64,000 nucleotides of DNA from Bdellovibrio sp. ZAP7 (GTDB lineage: Bacteria > Bdellovibrionota > UBA1018 > CAIMNF01): contig CAMCGZ010000014.1 of assembly GCA_945874535.1 (NCBI GenBank), positions 1-64,000 of the forward strand. Direction: 5' to 3'. A program made the translations under genes and the position numbers. This document shows positions 16,936-26,735 of this stretch, piece by piece. Each line of letters starts with the position of its first letter. Position 1 is the first letter of the stretch. The notes under the pieces are model-generated. The model saw only the letters and a list, made by a program, of their open reading frames with translations. It ran no database searches and was not told the DNA's origin.

Positions 16936-18015
16936 ATGATAAGGTCGGGGCGGATGTTTTGGGGATGGAGAGGCAGTTGGTTCGCCGTAATGATTGCGTT
17001 CGGGATGATCAGTCCAGCGTTCGCGATTCCCGTTGGTTTCAACCAAGCCTGGTTCAAAAGTGATTACGGAAAGCAGTACCTCGATGGGGCTTTTGATCCG
17101 GTCGAGGTGAATCGGATTTTCAAACTGGCAAAATCGGGGGGCGCCGATCAGGTCCGGCTCTGGTTATTCGAAACCACCAATTACCCGATGTTGATTTGGA
17201 GCCCGGAGGGGCGCATCACCGGGATTCGCGAGGATTATGTTCGGAATGTGGTCAGGATGCTCGGGATCGCCCGTGAGAACGGTATCCGGATCTACATGAC
17301 CTTGCTCGATCCGCAGGTTTACCGGCCTGACAAAACCGATCAGGACCATGCTCGCTTCAAATGGATCGTGAATTCAACCGGGGGGAGGGAATTCCATCAA
17401 GCCGCGTTGGGCCCACTGCTTCGAACGATCCATGAGGCTGGTTTCTCCGATCGGATTTCCCGCATTGATCTTGCCAACGAAATGGATGCCGCAGTCAATC
17501 GCTTCGCATTCGAGGGAGGGTGGAACGGAGCCTCGAAGTTTTTGTGCGATTGGCGCGCTTTCATTCACTCCCAGGCGGGTTTTGAGTCCACTCCGGTCAG
17601 TGCATCGCTCCGACTGCATCCCTTGTTGATGTTGCCGGGTTCCTTGTTCGAGCGGAAGGGATCCATGGCCTGTGCCGATTTTTTCGACTTCCACTCCTAC
17701 GCGGATCGCGGACGGATTCACCGGTGTGATGAAATCAGGAAGTACTCCAGTGCGGGAGAAAAAGCCGTCATTCTGGGTGAGTTCGGTCAGGCTTATTTCA
17801 CGCATTGCTACAGTGATGAACTTCAGTTCCGGAATACGAGGGCCTATATTGAATCCGCAAATGCTTGCGGATTCAAAGAGGCACTGGCCTGGAGATTGTC
17901 GGATATCCGCGAGGGTGAGAATCCCGAAGCGAGATACTCCTTTGAAGCTTTCGGGACCACCCGTCCGGCATTCGACCTGATCCGTGCCGAGAACGGCCGA
18001 TCTTCAAGGCCCTGA
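16936..18015 (+). CDS. Secreted GH-A clan glycoside hydrolase-like protein
   Basis: About 359 residues from an ATG at 16936 (an upstream frame start at 16858 lacks signal-peptide logic). The signal peptide ends PAFA (residue 30). TIM-barrel marks are VRLWLFET, RIYMTLLDP, a DLANEMDA acid/base Glu at residue 182 and VILGEFGQ with nucleophile Glu282. These match retaining GH5/GH-A cellulase- or mannanase-like enzymes. The divergent beta-helix gene upstream supports a role on polysaccharide or peptidoglycan-linked glycans. It overlaps the convergent giant gene by 12 bases. Confidence 0.7.
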   Translation: MIRSGRMFWGWRGSWFAVMIAFGMISPAFAIPVGFNQAWFKSDYGKQYLDGAFDPVEVNRIFKLAKSGGADQVRLWLFETTNYPMLIWSPEGRITGIREDYVRNVVRMLGIARENGIRIYMTLLDPQVYRPDKTDQDHARFKWIVNSTGGREFHQAALGPLLRTIHEAGFSDRISRIDLANEMDAAVNRFAFEGGWNGASKFLCDWRAFIHSQAGFESTPVSASLRLHPLLMLPGSLFERKGSMACADFFDFHSYADRGRIHRCDEIRKYSSAGEKAVILGEFGQAYFTHCYSDELQFRNTRAYIESANACGFKEALAWRLSDIREGENPEARYSFEAFGTTRPAFDLIRAENGRSSRP

Positions 18016-21000
18016 TTGGCCTCCCACTGCCCGGAGAACATCGAGAAAGACATTGCATTCGGTGAGTGATCTTCCTCTGGCTAGTTGTCGTTCCTTCAGC
18101 TTCTTTAGAAACGAAAGAGTGTCGGCACCGGGGTCCACTTGCTTCAGAACGGCCTCGGCAAATTCTGGACTTTCGCCCCCGAACAGTTCCAGCATGGCCC
18201 GGTTCTCTGGATTGTAGTCCAAGGCATATCCCCAGCCTTCACGCAATTCCAGGATTTCGTATCTCATATCGAGATAAATCTTCGAACGAACCGGATCAGG
18301 CAGTTTTTTGAACGCAGCGCGGACCCGGCCTTGCGCCACTCCCGATTTCTCCTCGGTGAGGAGTTCCTTGAATCGGGACAACAGACGCCCGCGGGCTTCA
18401 TCCACGTGATTGAAGTCCGCTTTCGAAAGTTCCGGATGGCTCATGATTTTTTCCATCAGCTGAGTCCCGGACTCGCGTGATCCGCTGGCAGAGATCAGGG
18501 TTTCGAGATCCTGGATCGATACGTCTCCGAGAGATTCGAATACCTGTTTCACAACGGCAGGGTCGGTAGCTCCCATCATGGAGGAGGCATGGAGGATTCT
18601 CGATTCCCGGGACAACGGCAGTCGGGAGTAAATCTCACCGTAGGTTTTTTGGAGATCCTTCGGAAGTTTAGGATCAGCGAGGTCCGCTCCCACATACTTC
18701 ATCAGGCTCTGGGCCTGCTCCTCGGGGAGTGTGGAAATCCAACGGGCTTCCTGATCCCTGAGGCTCTGTACGAATGTGGGATCTTTAGCTCGGACATTCT
18801 TCAAATCCCGGGCCATCAGGACTCTCTCGTAGGGGGGAATTTCCAGGAGGTCTTCCAGTTTCATCGTTCTCAGTTTTTGCTGATAACGCTTTAGGTATTC
18901 CTGAGCACCCTGACTGAGACGGGGGTAAGGCGACTCCGCCAAGTACTGCATGGCTCGTTTTCCGCTGGGTCCCAGCTCATCCTGAATCGATTCCATGGCC
19001 AAAAACGAGACCACGGGGTCATGGGTCAGACTTCCCACAGCAAAGGTCGTTGCTGAGTGGTATGCGTGGGTCCCGATTTTTGCGGACTTGAGCTGATGGG
19101 TAGCCGAATAACGGTACAGCTGTTTTTTAATGGACTCGTCGTACAATCCTTCTGCAAGACGGGAGAAGTCTTCCGCACTTTTGTACTTCAGGTCGAGGGC
19201 CCGGGCAGCGCCCTTGATTTGATCCTTGGAAAGGCCCCATGGATAGGACTCAAACAGGCTTTTTGCCATTTCTCCGACCTTTTTCCTCTGGCTTGCGTTG
19301 AGCTTCAATTCGGAAAGATCGCCCAGCAACTCGGCTTTTCTCGGAATCTCCAGATGATCGAATCGGTTCTGGATGAACTGCAAGGTTTCCTTCGGGTGAT
19401 TTTGATGCTGATAGGCCAGGAGTTCCTTCCGGATCACGGGGTCCGGATTCCGCTCGATCGCCGCAAGGGTGAGTGAGTATTTTCCGGAACGATCCGCACG
19501 TTCGGCCAGCCAGCGAGCAAATTCCCGATCCCGGGTGTTCTCCAGGTAGAGTTGGAAGGTCTGGTCCAACAGGGGAATCGACTGTGGGCGGCTCAAAATC
19601 AGGTCCAGTTTCTTGGAGAGGGCCTGGCGTTCAGCGAGTGGAATCTTCGGGTTCCTCGACCGATCGTAGGCAGCCTTCAAGTAGAGTGGCAGGTCAGGGG
19701 CCTGGATCTTTTCGATATCTCGAAACGCTTTCGGGAATGATTCATCGAGGAGACTGGCAGCGAACTTCCTTTCGGCTTCACTTGAATTCAGGAAGCCCGT
19801 GAGCATATTCTTGATTCCGTCCTTGTCATTCCTGGCAATGGCCCCTTTCAAGAAGGCATTCCTGACTTTTTCGTCGGGGTGCTTCATCAGGTCGCTCAAT
19901 GCGTTATGGGAGGCAGCAGTGCCCCCGGTGAGCTCCTTCTGAGCGAAATAGGCGGACTTCAGTTCAGAGGGGCGACTGTACCTTTGGACGGCGGTGGACC
20001 AGTATCGGCTCAACGGTTCAATGGCACCCGGTGGGAGTTTACCCGGATCCATGCTGCGGGAAAAGTCAGACAATCTTTTCAGACTCTTGGTTTCATCCAG
20101 GACTGAAGCGAGGTCTGCACTTTTAAAGAGAGAGGCTTTTCTGGGATCATCCAGCTTCATCAGTTCCTCTAGCACCGGCCCGGAAATTTCGGGATCCGGG
20201 TAGAAGGCGAGTTGTCTTACGAGGGCAGCGGCGATCTCGTCGTCTCCGTGCTTGAGCAATGCATGGGCGACAAACCTGGATCTTTCGCTGCTTTGCTTCA
20301 ATTTTTTTGAATTGAAGAAGTGGGAGAGAGAATCCTCATCCTGGGGGTCGAATCGATTCAAACTCCAAGACGACATTCTTGAGACGATGTCCGAGGTCAT
20401 CCGTTCGAGATCTTCGGGCTTCAACTTTTTGGAGTGGATTCGGAGCAGATCCAGTGCTTCCAAAGGTTCCAGGGCAGCAAGTTGCCTTTCATTGAACGCT
20501 TCGAGAATTTCAGTGCGAGTCGGCAGGTTCCGGGTGGTGAGATTGACCCGCTCGATGGAACCCGCTTCTTCCCTCAGCACCTCGGCTCGTGCAGCGGCAC
20601 TCCGCCTGAGATCGAACAATTTTTGGGACTCTTGATCTACCGTTCCCGTCCATCGGAACTCTTCGGCGCGCAGGGACTGTGTTGCCGGTCGTTCACTGAC
20701 TGCAGGACTCCAGTTTTCTGTTTTCGGAAACAGAGCCATTTTTTCTGAATAAGGGACATGGCTCTTGGAGGTTCTCCAGTCTTCCGTGATTCTCAAACCG
20801 TCATACAGGTAACCCCTGTATTCCTCCGGGTTGAGTCCGAGCTGGGCAGTGAGTTTGGCTAATCCTTCTTCTGCTTTTTTGGGATTCTTCGCCCAGTTCT
20901 CATAATTGACATCTTGGGCCATTCCGCTCAGTGGGGCGGTGTCGTCCAAGGCATAGTCGATCATTGAGCGAACCAGCTTGATTTGCGATTCAGCCTCGGA

Positions 21001-23547
21001 GGGTGTTCTGGGGGCGCCAAAGAGACGGAACTCGGCCTTCCTGATCTTTGGGTCGACGTTGAAGGTTTTCCTCCATGGGTCGTTCTTGAGATCGAAGTCC
21101 GCTGTCAGGTATTCCGGTGGGATGATGTCCTGGAAATAGGCCGAGACGTCGAGTTGGGTGTATTTTGTTTTTCTTCCGAGGCGGGTATTGAAGAACTTCT
21201 CATCGTAAAGGAGCTTCTTCAGTTCTGACTCGGTCCCATTGAAGTCTTTGAGTTTGTTGAGAAGATTCTTAGAAACCGTATGAGGCTCAGCTGACGCGAG
21301 TCGTCCCGGATGTTGGTAAAGCATTCCGATGGTCGCCCGGTTCTCGAGAAACACTGAAAGGAACCTTGCCATGGCCTTCGGACGCCCTTCGAATACAGCG
21401 AGGTCCACATTGATGTGGCCCCCTCCCATGGCGAATGAGGGTTTCATCCCTTTGGCTTCAAATGCTTCGAAGACCGCTCCCACTTTATTGGACTCGGGAT
21501 TGAACTTAGGAGTCACGACCTCGATGTGCCCGCCGCGGATGGATGGTTCGATCAATTTTCCGTTCTTGTCGTAATCACGTCCGACCCCGTCCCACTCGAC
21601 GCGCCATTTCTGGCTGTTCTGGTCTCTGAATTCATACGCGATCACCATGGAGTGTCCGTGGCCGGGGTCAGCGAGTGAGGTGATCGGGGTTTTTTTCCCT
21701 CCGTTCATCCTTTGGGCCAGGTCGTTCGCAAGGTCTTCGATGACCTTTTTCTTCTCTTCGACACTGAGATCCGACTGTGTCGCAATCCATGTTTTCTTAC
21801 CTGTTTCAGGAAGGGGATATTCGCTCAGGACGACTTTGGTTCTCGTCGGGAATCGCGCGGTGTATTCGATCCCGAGATCCACCTTGTTCACATCCACGCC
21901 TTTCGGATTCTTTGAGTTGAATCCTCCGAATTCCGGATTCTGAGAGTAGGAGGGAGGCTTTGGTTTCAAGTAGGTTTCGATGTCCCTCTTCAAGTCACTC
22001 GATGAAACCCAGGTTTTCAAGTGTGCTCGGATCCCGTCGAGATCCGGGTTTTTCATTGCTGCCAGGTTTTTCACGAAAGATTGGGTGAGTTTCTTGAGCT
22101 CCTCTTTTTTTGCAGCGGAAACATAGGGGCTTTTTTCCCAGTTCCAAAAGGGAAGCCAGAATTCCTGCTGGAGTTTCCGGGTTTGCTCGTATCCACCCTT
22201 CATTTTGGACATTTCTACGGATTGGATATTTGCAATCGCCTGTTTCACCTCGAGGTCATTCAGGCCGAAGCGTTTAGCGAGGTCACCTTTTTCAAATTTG
22301 TGAAGTTCGTACTCAGCATTGCCCAGGTCGTCGAATTCGGCTGCAGCATAACGTGAGATCAAACAAGACTGGAGAAAACGACGGTTCTTATCCAACTTGG
22401 TTCCCGCCCGTTGCTCGAGATTGAAAGAGGGGACCCCGTCCACTTGGAAACGATTGCGTTCCAGGCGCAATACACCCCGGCCTGTTTCGTGTTGTTTGAG
22501 ATAATCCGTGTCTTGCAGGTCCTTGAAGTCGGCAATTTCGATTCCTGTACCGCCTTCGATACCGGATAAAACTGTATGAGCCTGCATGTTCTGATAAATG
22601 TCGGCCAGTTTGTTTCGGACTTTCTGGTCGGCTTCGCTGTTGGATGCCAGATTCTTGTATTCGGGAAATACAATCCATTGGTGTCCGGGCGCTTCAAATA
22701 GAACTCCTTGGTTTGAAAGGGTCTTCCTGTACCAGGAGATCATTTCTTCGAATTCTCCGTAAGAGCGTTGGGGTTTGAAGTTCATTTCCCAACCTACTGA
22801 AGTCCCATGAGCATCGGTCAGGAATCGCTCGGCATCCCCGAAATGAGGTTTCCAGTTTTTGTATTCGGCTTTTTTGTTGTAATTTCCCTTACCCCAGTTG
22901 TCTTTTCCGCTCATTCCTGTGAATTGCCCGTTAAACATTTTAGAGCGGGTGGATTGGTTCAGGAAGCTGAATGGCCTGTCTTCGGTGAGGCCTAACCAGG
23001 AATCGAAGTCTTTTTTCACTTCCGAATAGGGGATGGAATTGTAGTCCTTGCTTTGGAAGGGTTTCAGATCAATCGGTTTCTGTTTACCGGCGGCATCCAC
23101 GACCGTTGTCTTGCTCCGATAGCGTCCCTTGGCCCAGCCATCCATCAGGTCACGGACAAATTCTTCCTGCTTCGACTCATCCAGGGTTTCGATCAGTTTT
23201 TTAAACTCCCCGGATTCGGGTCCCATTACGCGTGTGATACGTGAGGATGAGCCCTCTTTTTCGCCGCCGAACATGAAGACTTGTTCAGTCCCGACCACGG
23301 TGATCGGTTTTTTTTCGAAGGTTATCGAGCTCTCCATCAGGTCGGACCACACCCCCCAGGCGCTGCGCTGGGCATCCTTGGGCATGGTGAACTCGGTACT
23401 CGGTAGGGGAGTCTTTGTCTTGGGTTGAACTGTCCTCTCGGTTCGTGGCGTGACTACGAGTTGAGGACCCTGGGCATGAACCAAGGTGGCGCCCAGAGTA
23501 AGGATTGAACCGAGAATGGCCGTCGATAAGATGGATTTGAAGTGCAT
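18004..23547 (-). CDS. Giant exported protein with amidoligase-like domain and helical repeats
   Basis: 1847 residues with a Sec signal peptide (LGATLVHAQ, cleavage near residue 25). Residues about 555-870 match the putative amidoligase/glutamine-synthetase-like layout: DLGIEYTARF, VEWDGVGRD, RGGHIEVVTP, AMGGGHINVDL (about 706-716) and a late AEFRLFGAPRT. Residues 245-400 look like a degenerate second copy (VGWEMNF ... GHQWIVFP ... FNLEQRAGTK). From about 1000 to the end it is almost all helical, with HEAT/ARM-like repeats. It is 51 bases downstream of a protein-glutaminase-like gene. An ATP-dependent ligase outside the cytoplasm would be unusual. The domain call comes from motifs only. Confidence 0.6.
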   Translation of the reverse strand: MHFKSILSTAILGSILTLGATLVHAQGPQLVVTPRTERTVQPKTKTPLPSTEFTMPKDAQRSAWGVWSDLMESSITFEKKPITVVGTEQVFMFGGEKEGSSSRITRVMGPESGEFKKLIETLDESKQEEFVRDLMDGWAKGRYRSKTTVVDAAGKQKPIDLKPFQSKDYNSIPYSEVKKDFDSWLGLTEDRPFSFLNQSTRSKMFNGQFTGMSGKDNWGKGNYNKKAEYKNWKPHFGDAERFLTDAHGTSVGWEMNFKPQRSYGEFEEMISWYRKTLSNQGVLFEAPGHQWIVFPEYKNLASNSEADQKVRNKLADIYQNMQAHTVLSGIEGGTGIEIADFKDLQDTDYLKQHETGRGVLRLERNRFQVDGVPSFNLEQRAGTKLDKNRRFLQSCLISRYAAAEFDDLGNAEYELHKFEKGDLAKRFGLNDLEVKQAIANIQSVEMSKMKGGYEQTRKLQQEFWLPFWNWEKSPYVSAAKKEELKKLTQSFVKNLAAMKNPDLDGIRAHLKTWVSSSDLKRDIETYLKPKPPSYSQNPEFGGFNSKNPKGVDVNKVDLGIEYTARFPTRTKVVLSEYPLPETGKKTWIATQSDLSVEEKKKVIEDLANDLAQRMNGGKKTPITSLADPGHGHSMVIAYEFRDQNSQKWRVEWDGVGRDYDKNGKLIEPSIRGGHIEVVTPKFNPESNKVGAVFEAFEAKGMKPSFAMGGGHINVDLAVFEGRPKAMARFLSVFLENRATIGMLYQHPGRLASAEPHTVSKNLLNKLKDFNGTESELKKLLYDEKFFNTRLGRKTKYTQLDVSAYFQDIIPPEYLTADFDLKNDPWRKTFNVDPKIRKAEFRLFGAPRTPSEAESQIKLVRSMIDYALDDTAPLSGMAQDVNYENWAKNPKKAEEGLAKLTAQLGLNPEEYRGYLYDGLRITEDWRTSKSHVPYSEKMALFPKTENWSPAVSERPATQSLRAEEFRWTGTVDQESQKLFDLRRSAAARAEVLREEAGSIERVNLTTRNLPTRTEILEAFNERQLAALEPLEALDLLRIHSKKLKPEDLERMTSDIVSRMSSWSLNRFDPQDEDSLSHFFNSKKLKQSSERSRFVAHALLKHGDDEIAAALVRQLAFYPDPEISGPVLEELMKLDDPRKASLFKSADLASVLDETKSLKRLSDFSRSMDPGKLPPGAIEPLSRYWSTAVQRYSRPSELKSAYFAQKELTGGTAASHNALSDLMKHPDEKVRNAFLKGAIARNDKDGIKNMLTGFLNSSEAERKFAASLLDESFPKAFRDIEKIQAPDLPLYLKAAYDRSRNPKIPLAERQALSKKLDLILSRPQSIPLLDQTFQLYLENTRDREFARWLAERADRSGKYSLTLAAIERNPDPVIRKELLAYQHQNHPKETLQFIQNRFDHLEIPRKAELLGDLSELKLNASQRKKVGEMAKSLFESYPWGLSKDQIKGAARALDLKYKSAEDFSRLAEGLYDESIKKQLYRYSATHQLKSAKIGTHAYHSATTFAVGSLTHDPVVSFLAMESIQDELGPSGKRAMQYLAESPYPRLSQGAQEYLKRYQQKLRTMKLEDLLEIPPYERVLMARDLKNVRAKDPTFVQSLRDQEARWISTLPEEQAQSLMKYVGADLADPKLPKDLQKTYGEIYSRLPLSRESRILHASSMMGATDPAVVKQVFESLGDVSIQDLETLISASGSRESGTQLMEKIMSHPELSKADFNHVDEARGRLLSRFKELLTEEKSGVAQGRVRAAFKKLPDPVRSKIYLDMRYEILELREGWGYALDYNPENRAMLELFGGESPEFAEAVLKQVDPGADTLSFLKKLKERQLARGRSLTECNVFLDVLRAVGGQSGP

Positions 23548-23598
23548 CGATCTCTGATCGGTTCAGGATCGATTCCAATCAAGTTTTCTGAGGGGCCG

Positions 23599-24363
23599 TC
23601 AGTGCGTTGACGATTTCCAGAATGCCTGGCGGTAGGCCGTTTCGATGTCGAATTCTTCGAAGCGTTCCTTCACCGGAGCGCCGTTGTCTACAGCTTCAAG
23701 ATCCTTCGGTTGCCACATGTACATCGGAGCCATCATGAAGTAGCAGTATTCGGTGTGGGGAAGCGATGCGTATTCTGAATAACGTGAGACTTTTTTACAT
23801 GGGGTTTTTGGTTTGATGAAGTCATCGGACCAAGCTTTGAGGGAGACCGGGCGGTCGAAGAATCCCGGATCCATGACGCGCTCCTCCGACCCCTGGGCGG
23901 TTTTGACCCGAGTGAGGGGTGCCGTATGAAACCACCATCGGTAGTGGTATTCCCTGATGTAGCGGGATGAGAAAAACATGAAGACCTTCTCCGATCGGAT
24001 GCCCAGGTCGCGATTGGCTTCAAAAGCCCAGATATGTGCCCGATTGTAGCATTGAGCGCGGTAGCGAGTTCTTCGATTCATGGATTTGAACCATCGGTTC
24101 ATCTGGGATTCGTCTAATGTGTCCGCTTCGTACACGGTTTCGGAGTCCGACGACTGAAAGATGGAGTGATCCGGTTCAGACTGTTGAAGTAGTCGACGGA
24201 TGGAATCCTCCCGGCCGGCTGGGACCTCCTTAACCGTGCCGTCGGACAAATAGACCAAAGGGATCTCTCCGGGCATGGCGTCTAAGGCCACGATGGAAGT
24301 TGCAGTCGGGCTGGCTTGTGCGGGGGAGTGAAGGACAAAGAGAGCAAGGATGTGAAACAACAT
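23599..24363 (-). CDS. Secreted protein-glutaminase-like cysteine deamidase
   Basis: 254 residues with a signal peptide (HSPAQA, to about residue 17). The core matches bacterial protein glutaminases: AQCYNRAHIWAFEANRDLGI with Cys105, YRWWFHTAPL with His146 and ERVMDPGFFDRPVSLKAW with Asp165, a complete Cys-His-Asp triad in the right order. Family members deamidate protein glutamine side chains after secretion. It is the middle gene of a minus-strand set: 38 bases after the upstream gene and 51 before the giant amidoligase-like gene. The fold call is good; substrates are unknown. Confidence 0.75.
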   Translation of the reverse strand: MLFHILALFVLHSPAQASPTATSIVALDAMPGEIPLVYLSDGTVKEVPAGREDSIRRLLQQSEPDHSIFQSSDSETVYEADTLDESQMNRWFKSMNRRTRYRAQCYNRAHIWAFEANRDLGIRSEKVFMFFSSRYIREYHYRWWFHTAPLTRVKTAQGSEERVMDPGFFDRPVSLKAWSDDFIKPKTPCKKVSRYSEYASLPHTEYCYFMMAPMYMWQPKDLEAVDNGAPVKERFEEFDIETAYRQAFWKSSTH

Positions 24364-24401
24364 GCCCCCCTGTTAGCAAAATGCGTGCTAAGACGGCGAG
24401 G

Positions 24402-25475
24402 TCAGGGTTCCGAGCTGGGAGCGCGCTTCCGGTTCGGATTGTGGATCATGAACTTCATCCCGACGCTGTTTCCCATGAATCCGAGATTGTACTCTTGTGT
24501 TCCGTCCATGAACCCGTGCTTCATGTGATAGAGTCCGAGTTTGTTCTCGTAGAAAAGACCGAAGCGTTCGTTCGGGGAGTTGAACTCGAGGCGATTGGTC
24601 ACGTTTCCACCGAAGCCTTGAATTTGCATCCGGTCGGTATTGCCATCGAACTCCCACCATTCTCCCTGCTTCACCGCTTGAGTCACGCATGCTCCCGCCA
24701 TCACTCCTGTCGCGATCGATGGAGTGTAAACGAGCGATCCGGCTTTTCCGCTCGCGAGGGTGAAGCGTTTTCCCGCACCGACCGTGAATTCCATTTGTTT
24801 GTGAGTGCAGCGATTCTGTACGATTTTGCTCTCTCCCGGTGTGTGCACATAACCGTAAAATGGTGTGTTCACGGCTTGCATCCGGTCGATGGCCACGCCA
24901 TCGATAGTGCCGGTCATTTGCTTGATCTGACCGTCTTTCTGGAGGTATTTGGGATGAAACGCAGACAAAAAGAACTCGGTTCCGTTCTTTTCGATGCTGA
25001 CCGTGAAAGTATTGGTAGGTTCGTCGATCATCTGAAAGGGATTGTTCCCTTCTTTCTTCCAGGTTTCCGGGGAAAAGAATTCGCGTGAGCTCCGCTCCGC
25101 CCATTCGTAGTCCTGAATCGAGACTTGGTAACGGGAGGAGTCGATCTTCAGGTCGGAGTTGAAGTAAGTGGTGAAAGAGTGGCTGGCGTACAAACGGACT
25201 TTCCATTTGTCACCAGTGGCTTTGACGGGGGAAGGCGAAGGAATCGCTTCGGCACAGGAAGGAACGGCATTCAGTTTGCCTGTTGCGGGCAGGATGTTTT
25301 CTGCTGTGATTTTTGCACGAGTTTCGAGCCAAACCTCGCAAAATCCATCGTCTATGACGATCCAGGGCTGGGAGGGAGCAGCCTCACGGCAGATCGAGTC
25401 AAGATCCGTACCGGTTGGAGTCTGGGTTTGAGCGAAAGCTGAGAGCGATAATAGAAGAGTGAAGAATGAGACCAT
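24402..25475 (-). CDS. Exported protein, possible outer-membrane beta-barrel
   Basis: 357 residues with a signal peptide (MVSFFTLLLSLSAFA). After a Pro-rich stretch the sequence alternates polar and hydrophobic residues in strands (KWKVRLYASHSFTTYFNS, YQVSIQDYEWAERSSREFF, TFTVSIEKNGTEFFLSAFHP, RLEFNSPNERFGLFYENKLGLY) with many aromatics, as in outer-membrane barrels. It ends in Asn/Arg/Lys rather than a C-terminal Phe, so a barrel is not certain. It leads the glutaminase/amidoligase-like gene set. No family is named. Confidence 0.5.
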   Translation of the reverse strand: MVSFFTLLLSLSAFAQTQTPTGTDLDSICREAAPSQPWIVIDDGFCEVWLETRAKITAENILPATGKLNAVPSCAEAIPSPSPVKATGDKWKVRLYASHSFTTYFNSDLKIDSSRYQVSIQDYEWAERSSREFFSPETWKKEGNNPFQMIDEPTNTFTVSIEKNGTEFFLSAFHPKYLQKDGQIKQMTGTIDGVAIDRMQAVNTPFYGYVHTPGESKIVQNRCTHKQMEFTVGAGKRFTLASGKAGSLVYTPSIATGVMAGACVTQAVKQGEWWEFDGNTDRMQIQGFGGNVTNRLEFNSPNERFGLFYENKLGLYHMKHGFMDGTQEYNLGFMGNSVGMKFMIHNPNRKRAPSSEP

Positions 25476-25533
25476 GCCTGAATCTTGTCGGTCGATTGGC
25501 CTTCAGAATGTAGAACCGCGGGAAAAAAACTGA

Positions 25534-26706
25534 TCAGCGTGTCATTTGCAACACGGTCAAGCCATCCCGGCCTGCAATTCGGGTCAAGCGGCCCGGACCT
25601 CTCCATCCGATTAAAAAATCACGGTAACTGCGGTCATGGGCGATGATGTGAGCGCCTCCCGAAGAGGTCAGGAGGGAGTGCATCCGCGAGAGATCATCCG
25701 ACACCGCTAAAGCTCCGATGGAGGGCGAGACCTCGTAAGTGATCAGATCGAAGGATTCGGGATCGAGAGGAAGCTCCTCCAAACCGGGCGACTCGAGGAC
25801 TTTTACGGAAGACGTCGGGAACCGGGACTCCAGGTTGCGAAGGGTGAAGCGCGCTCCCAGGAGATCCCGGTCAAAGGTGATGACCTCAGCCTCGGGCCAG
25901 CGCTTGTGGCAAAGCAGAGGCAGAGCGCCATAGGCGCTCTTGACGCAGAGGATACGACCCGGGTTGGAATTGCGGGGAAGAGTCTCTAAAAACAGGGGCA
26001 GAATGGATCGAAGACGTTTTGGGTCGTCACCCCCTAAATCGAAGGGACGGTCGAAGGGGATCCCTTCGATCTCGACCCTGTCCCTGAGATAAAGATCGGC
26101 ATCCGGGGAGGAAGAGGCGCGATCGGATTGAGTCAGGCCGAGGATCAGGTGTCGTGGACCGGAGGCGAGCTGATCCAACTTCAGGCCTGTGGATTCCGCG
26201 GTGGATTCCAGCAAGGGAAGCAGATCCCGGATGATCACCATCCGGAGCTCACCCCCCGGTTTCAGGAGGCCGTTTCCCCCTTCCAACAGCATTCTCATGA
26301 ATGGAGGACCGATCCGGGCCGGGACATTGCAAAGAATCCAGTCAAATTTTTGGCCGGGCTCAATGGAGTCAAACCCCAGGCTTCCGATGCAACGCACATT
26401 CGGCAATCGATTGCGCTCAGCATTCTTCGCGGCCCACTTGACTGCCAACAGATCGCGATCGACGAGAAGGGCTTCGGCCCCGGGGTGGAGCCGCGCTATG
26501 GGCAATCCCAGCGCCCCGTATCCACACCCGAGGTCGAGGAAACGATCAGGTGCCCCGCCGGGAAGGTGATCCAGGAGAAGCCGGGTTCCGTCGTCGATCC
26601 ACTGAGTGGAGAAGACATCATGTGGAATATCATAATCGAGGCGCTGACCTTTCCATTCGAAAGATAGCGATGATTTCTTCCAGGGGTCCGGCTTAGCGGT
26701 GTTCAT
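25534..26706 (-). CDS. RsmC/RlmG-like SAM methyltransferase with duplicated domain
   Basis: 390 residues. The first Rossmann domain has a strong SAM motif (FLDLGCGYGALGLPIA, about residue 56) and FDWILCNVPARIG where RNA/DNA N-methyltransferases carry NPPF. The second half repeats the fold with a weaker motif (GRILCVKSAYGALPLL ... VITFDRDLLGARFTLRN). RsmC/RlmG rRNA guanine methyltransferases also pair an active and an inactive copy. In those the catalytic domain is C-terminal, whereas here the better SAM site is N-terminal and the NPPF is altered. The substrate is therefore open. Confidence 0.7.
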   Translation of the reverse strand: MNTAKPDPWKKSSLSFEWKGQRLDYDIPHDVFSTQWIDDGTRLLLDHLPGGAPDRFLDLGCGYGALGLPIARLHPGAEALLVDRDLLAVKWAAKNAERNRLPNVRCIGSLGFDSIEPGQKFDWILCNVPARIGPPFMRMLLEGGNGLLKPGGELRMVIIRDLLPLLESTAESTGLKLDQLASGPRHLILGLTQSDRASSSPDADLYLRDRVEIEGIPFDRPFDLGGDDPKRLRSILPLFLETLPRNSNPGRILCVKSAYGALPLLCHKRWPEAEVITFDRDLLGARFTLRNLESRFPTSSVKVLESPGLEELPLDPESFDLITYEVSPSIGALAVSDDLSRMHSLLTSSGGAHIIAHDRSYRDFLIGWRGPGRLTRIAGRDGLTVLQMTR

Positions 26707-26735
26707 CCGTTCTCCATGATATATAATGCTGAGCT

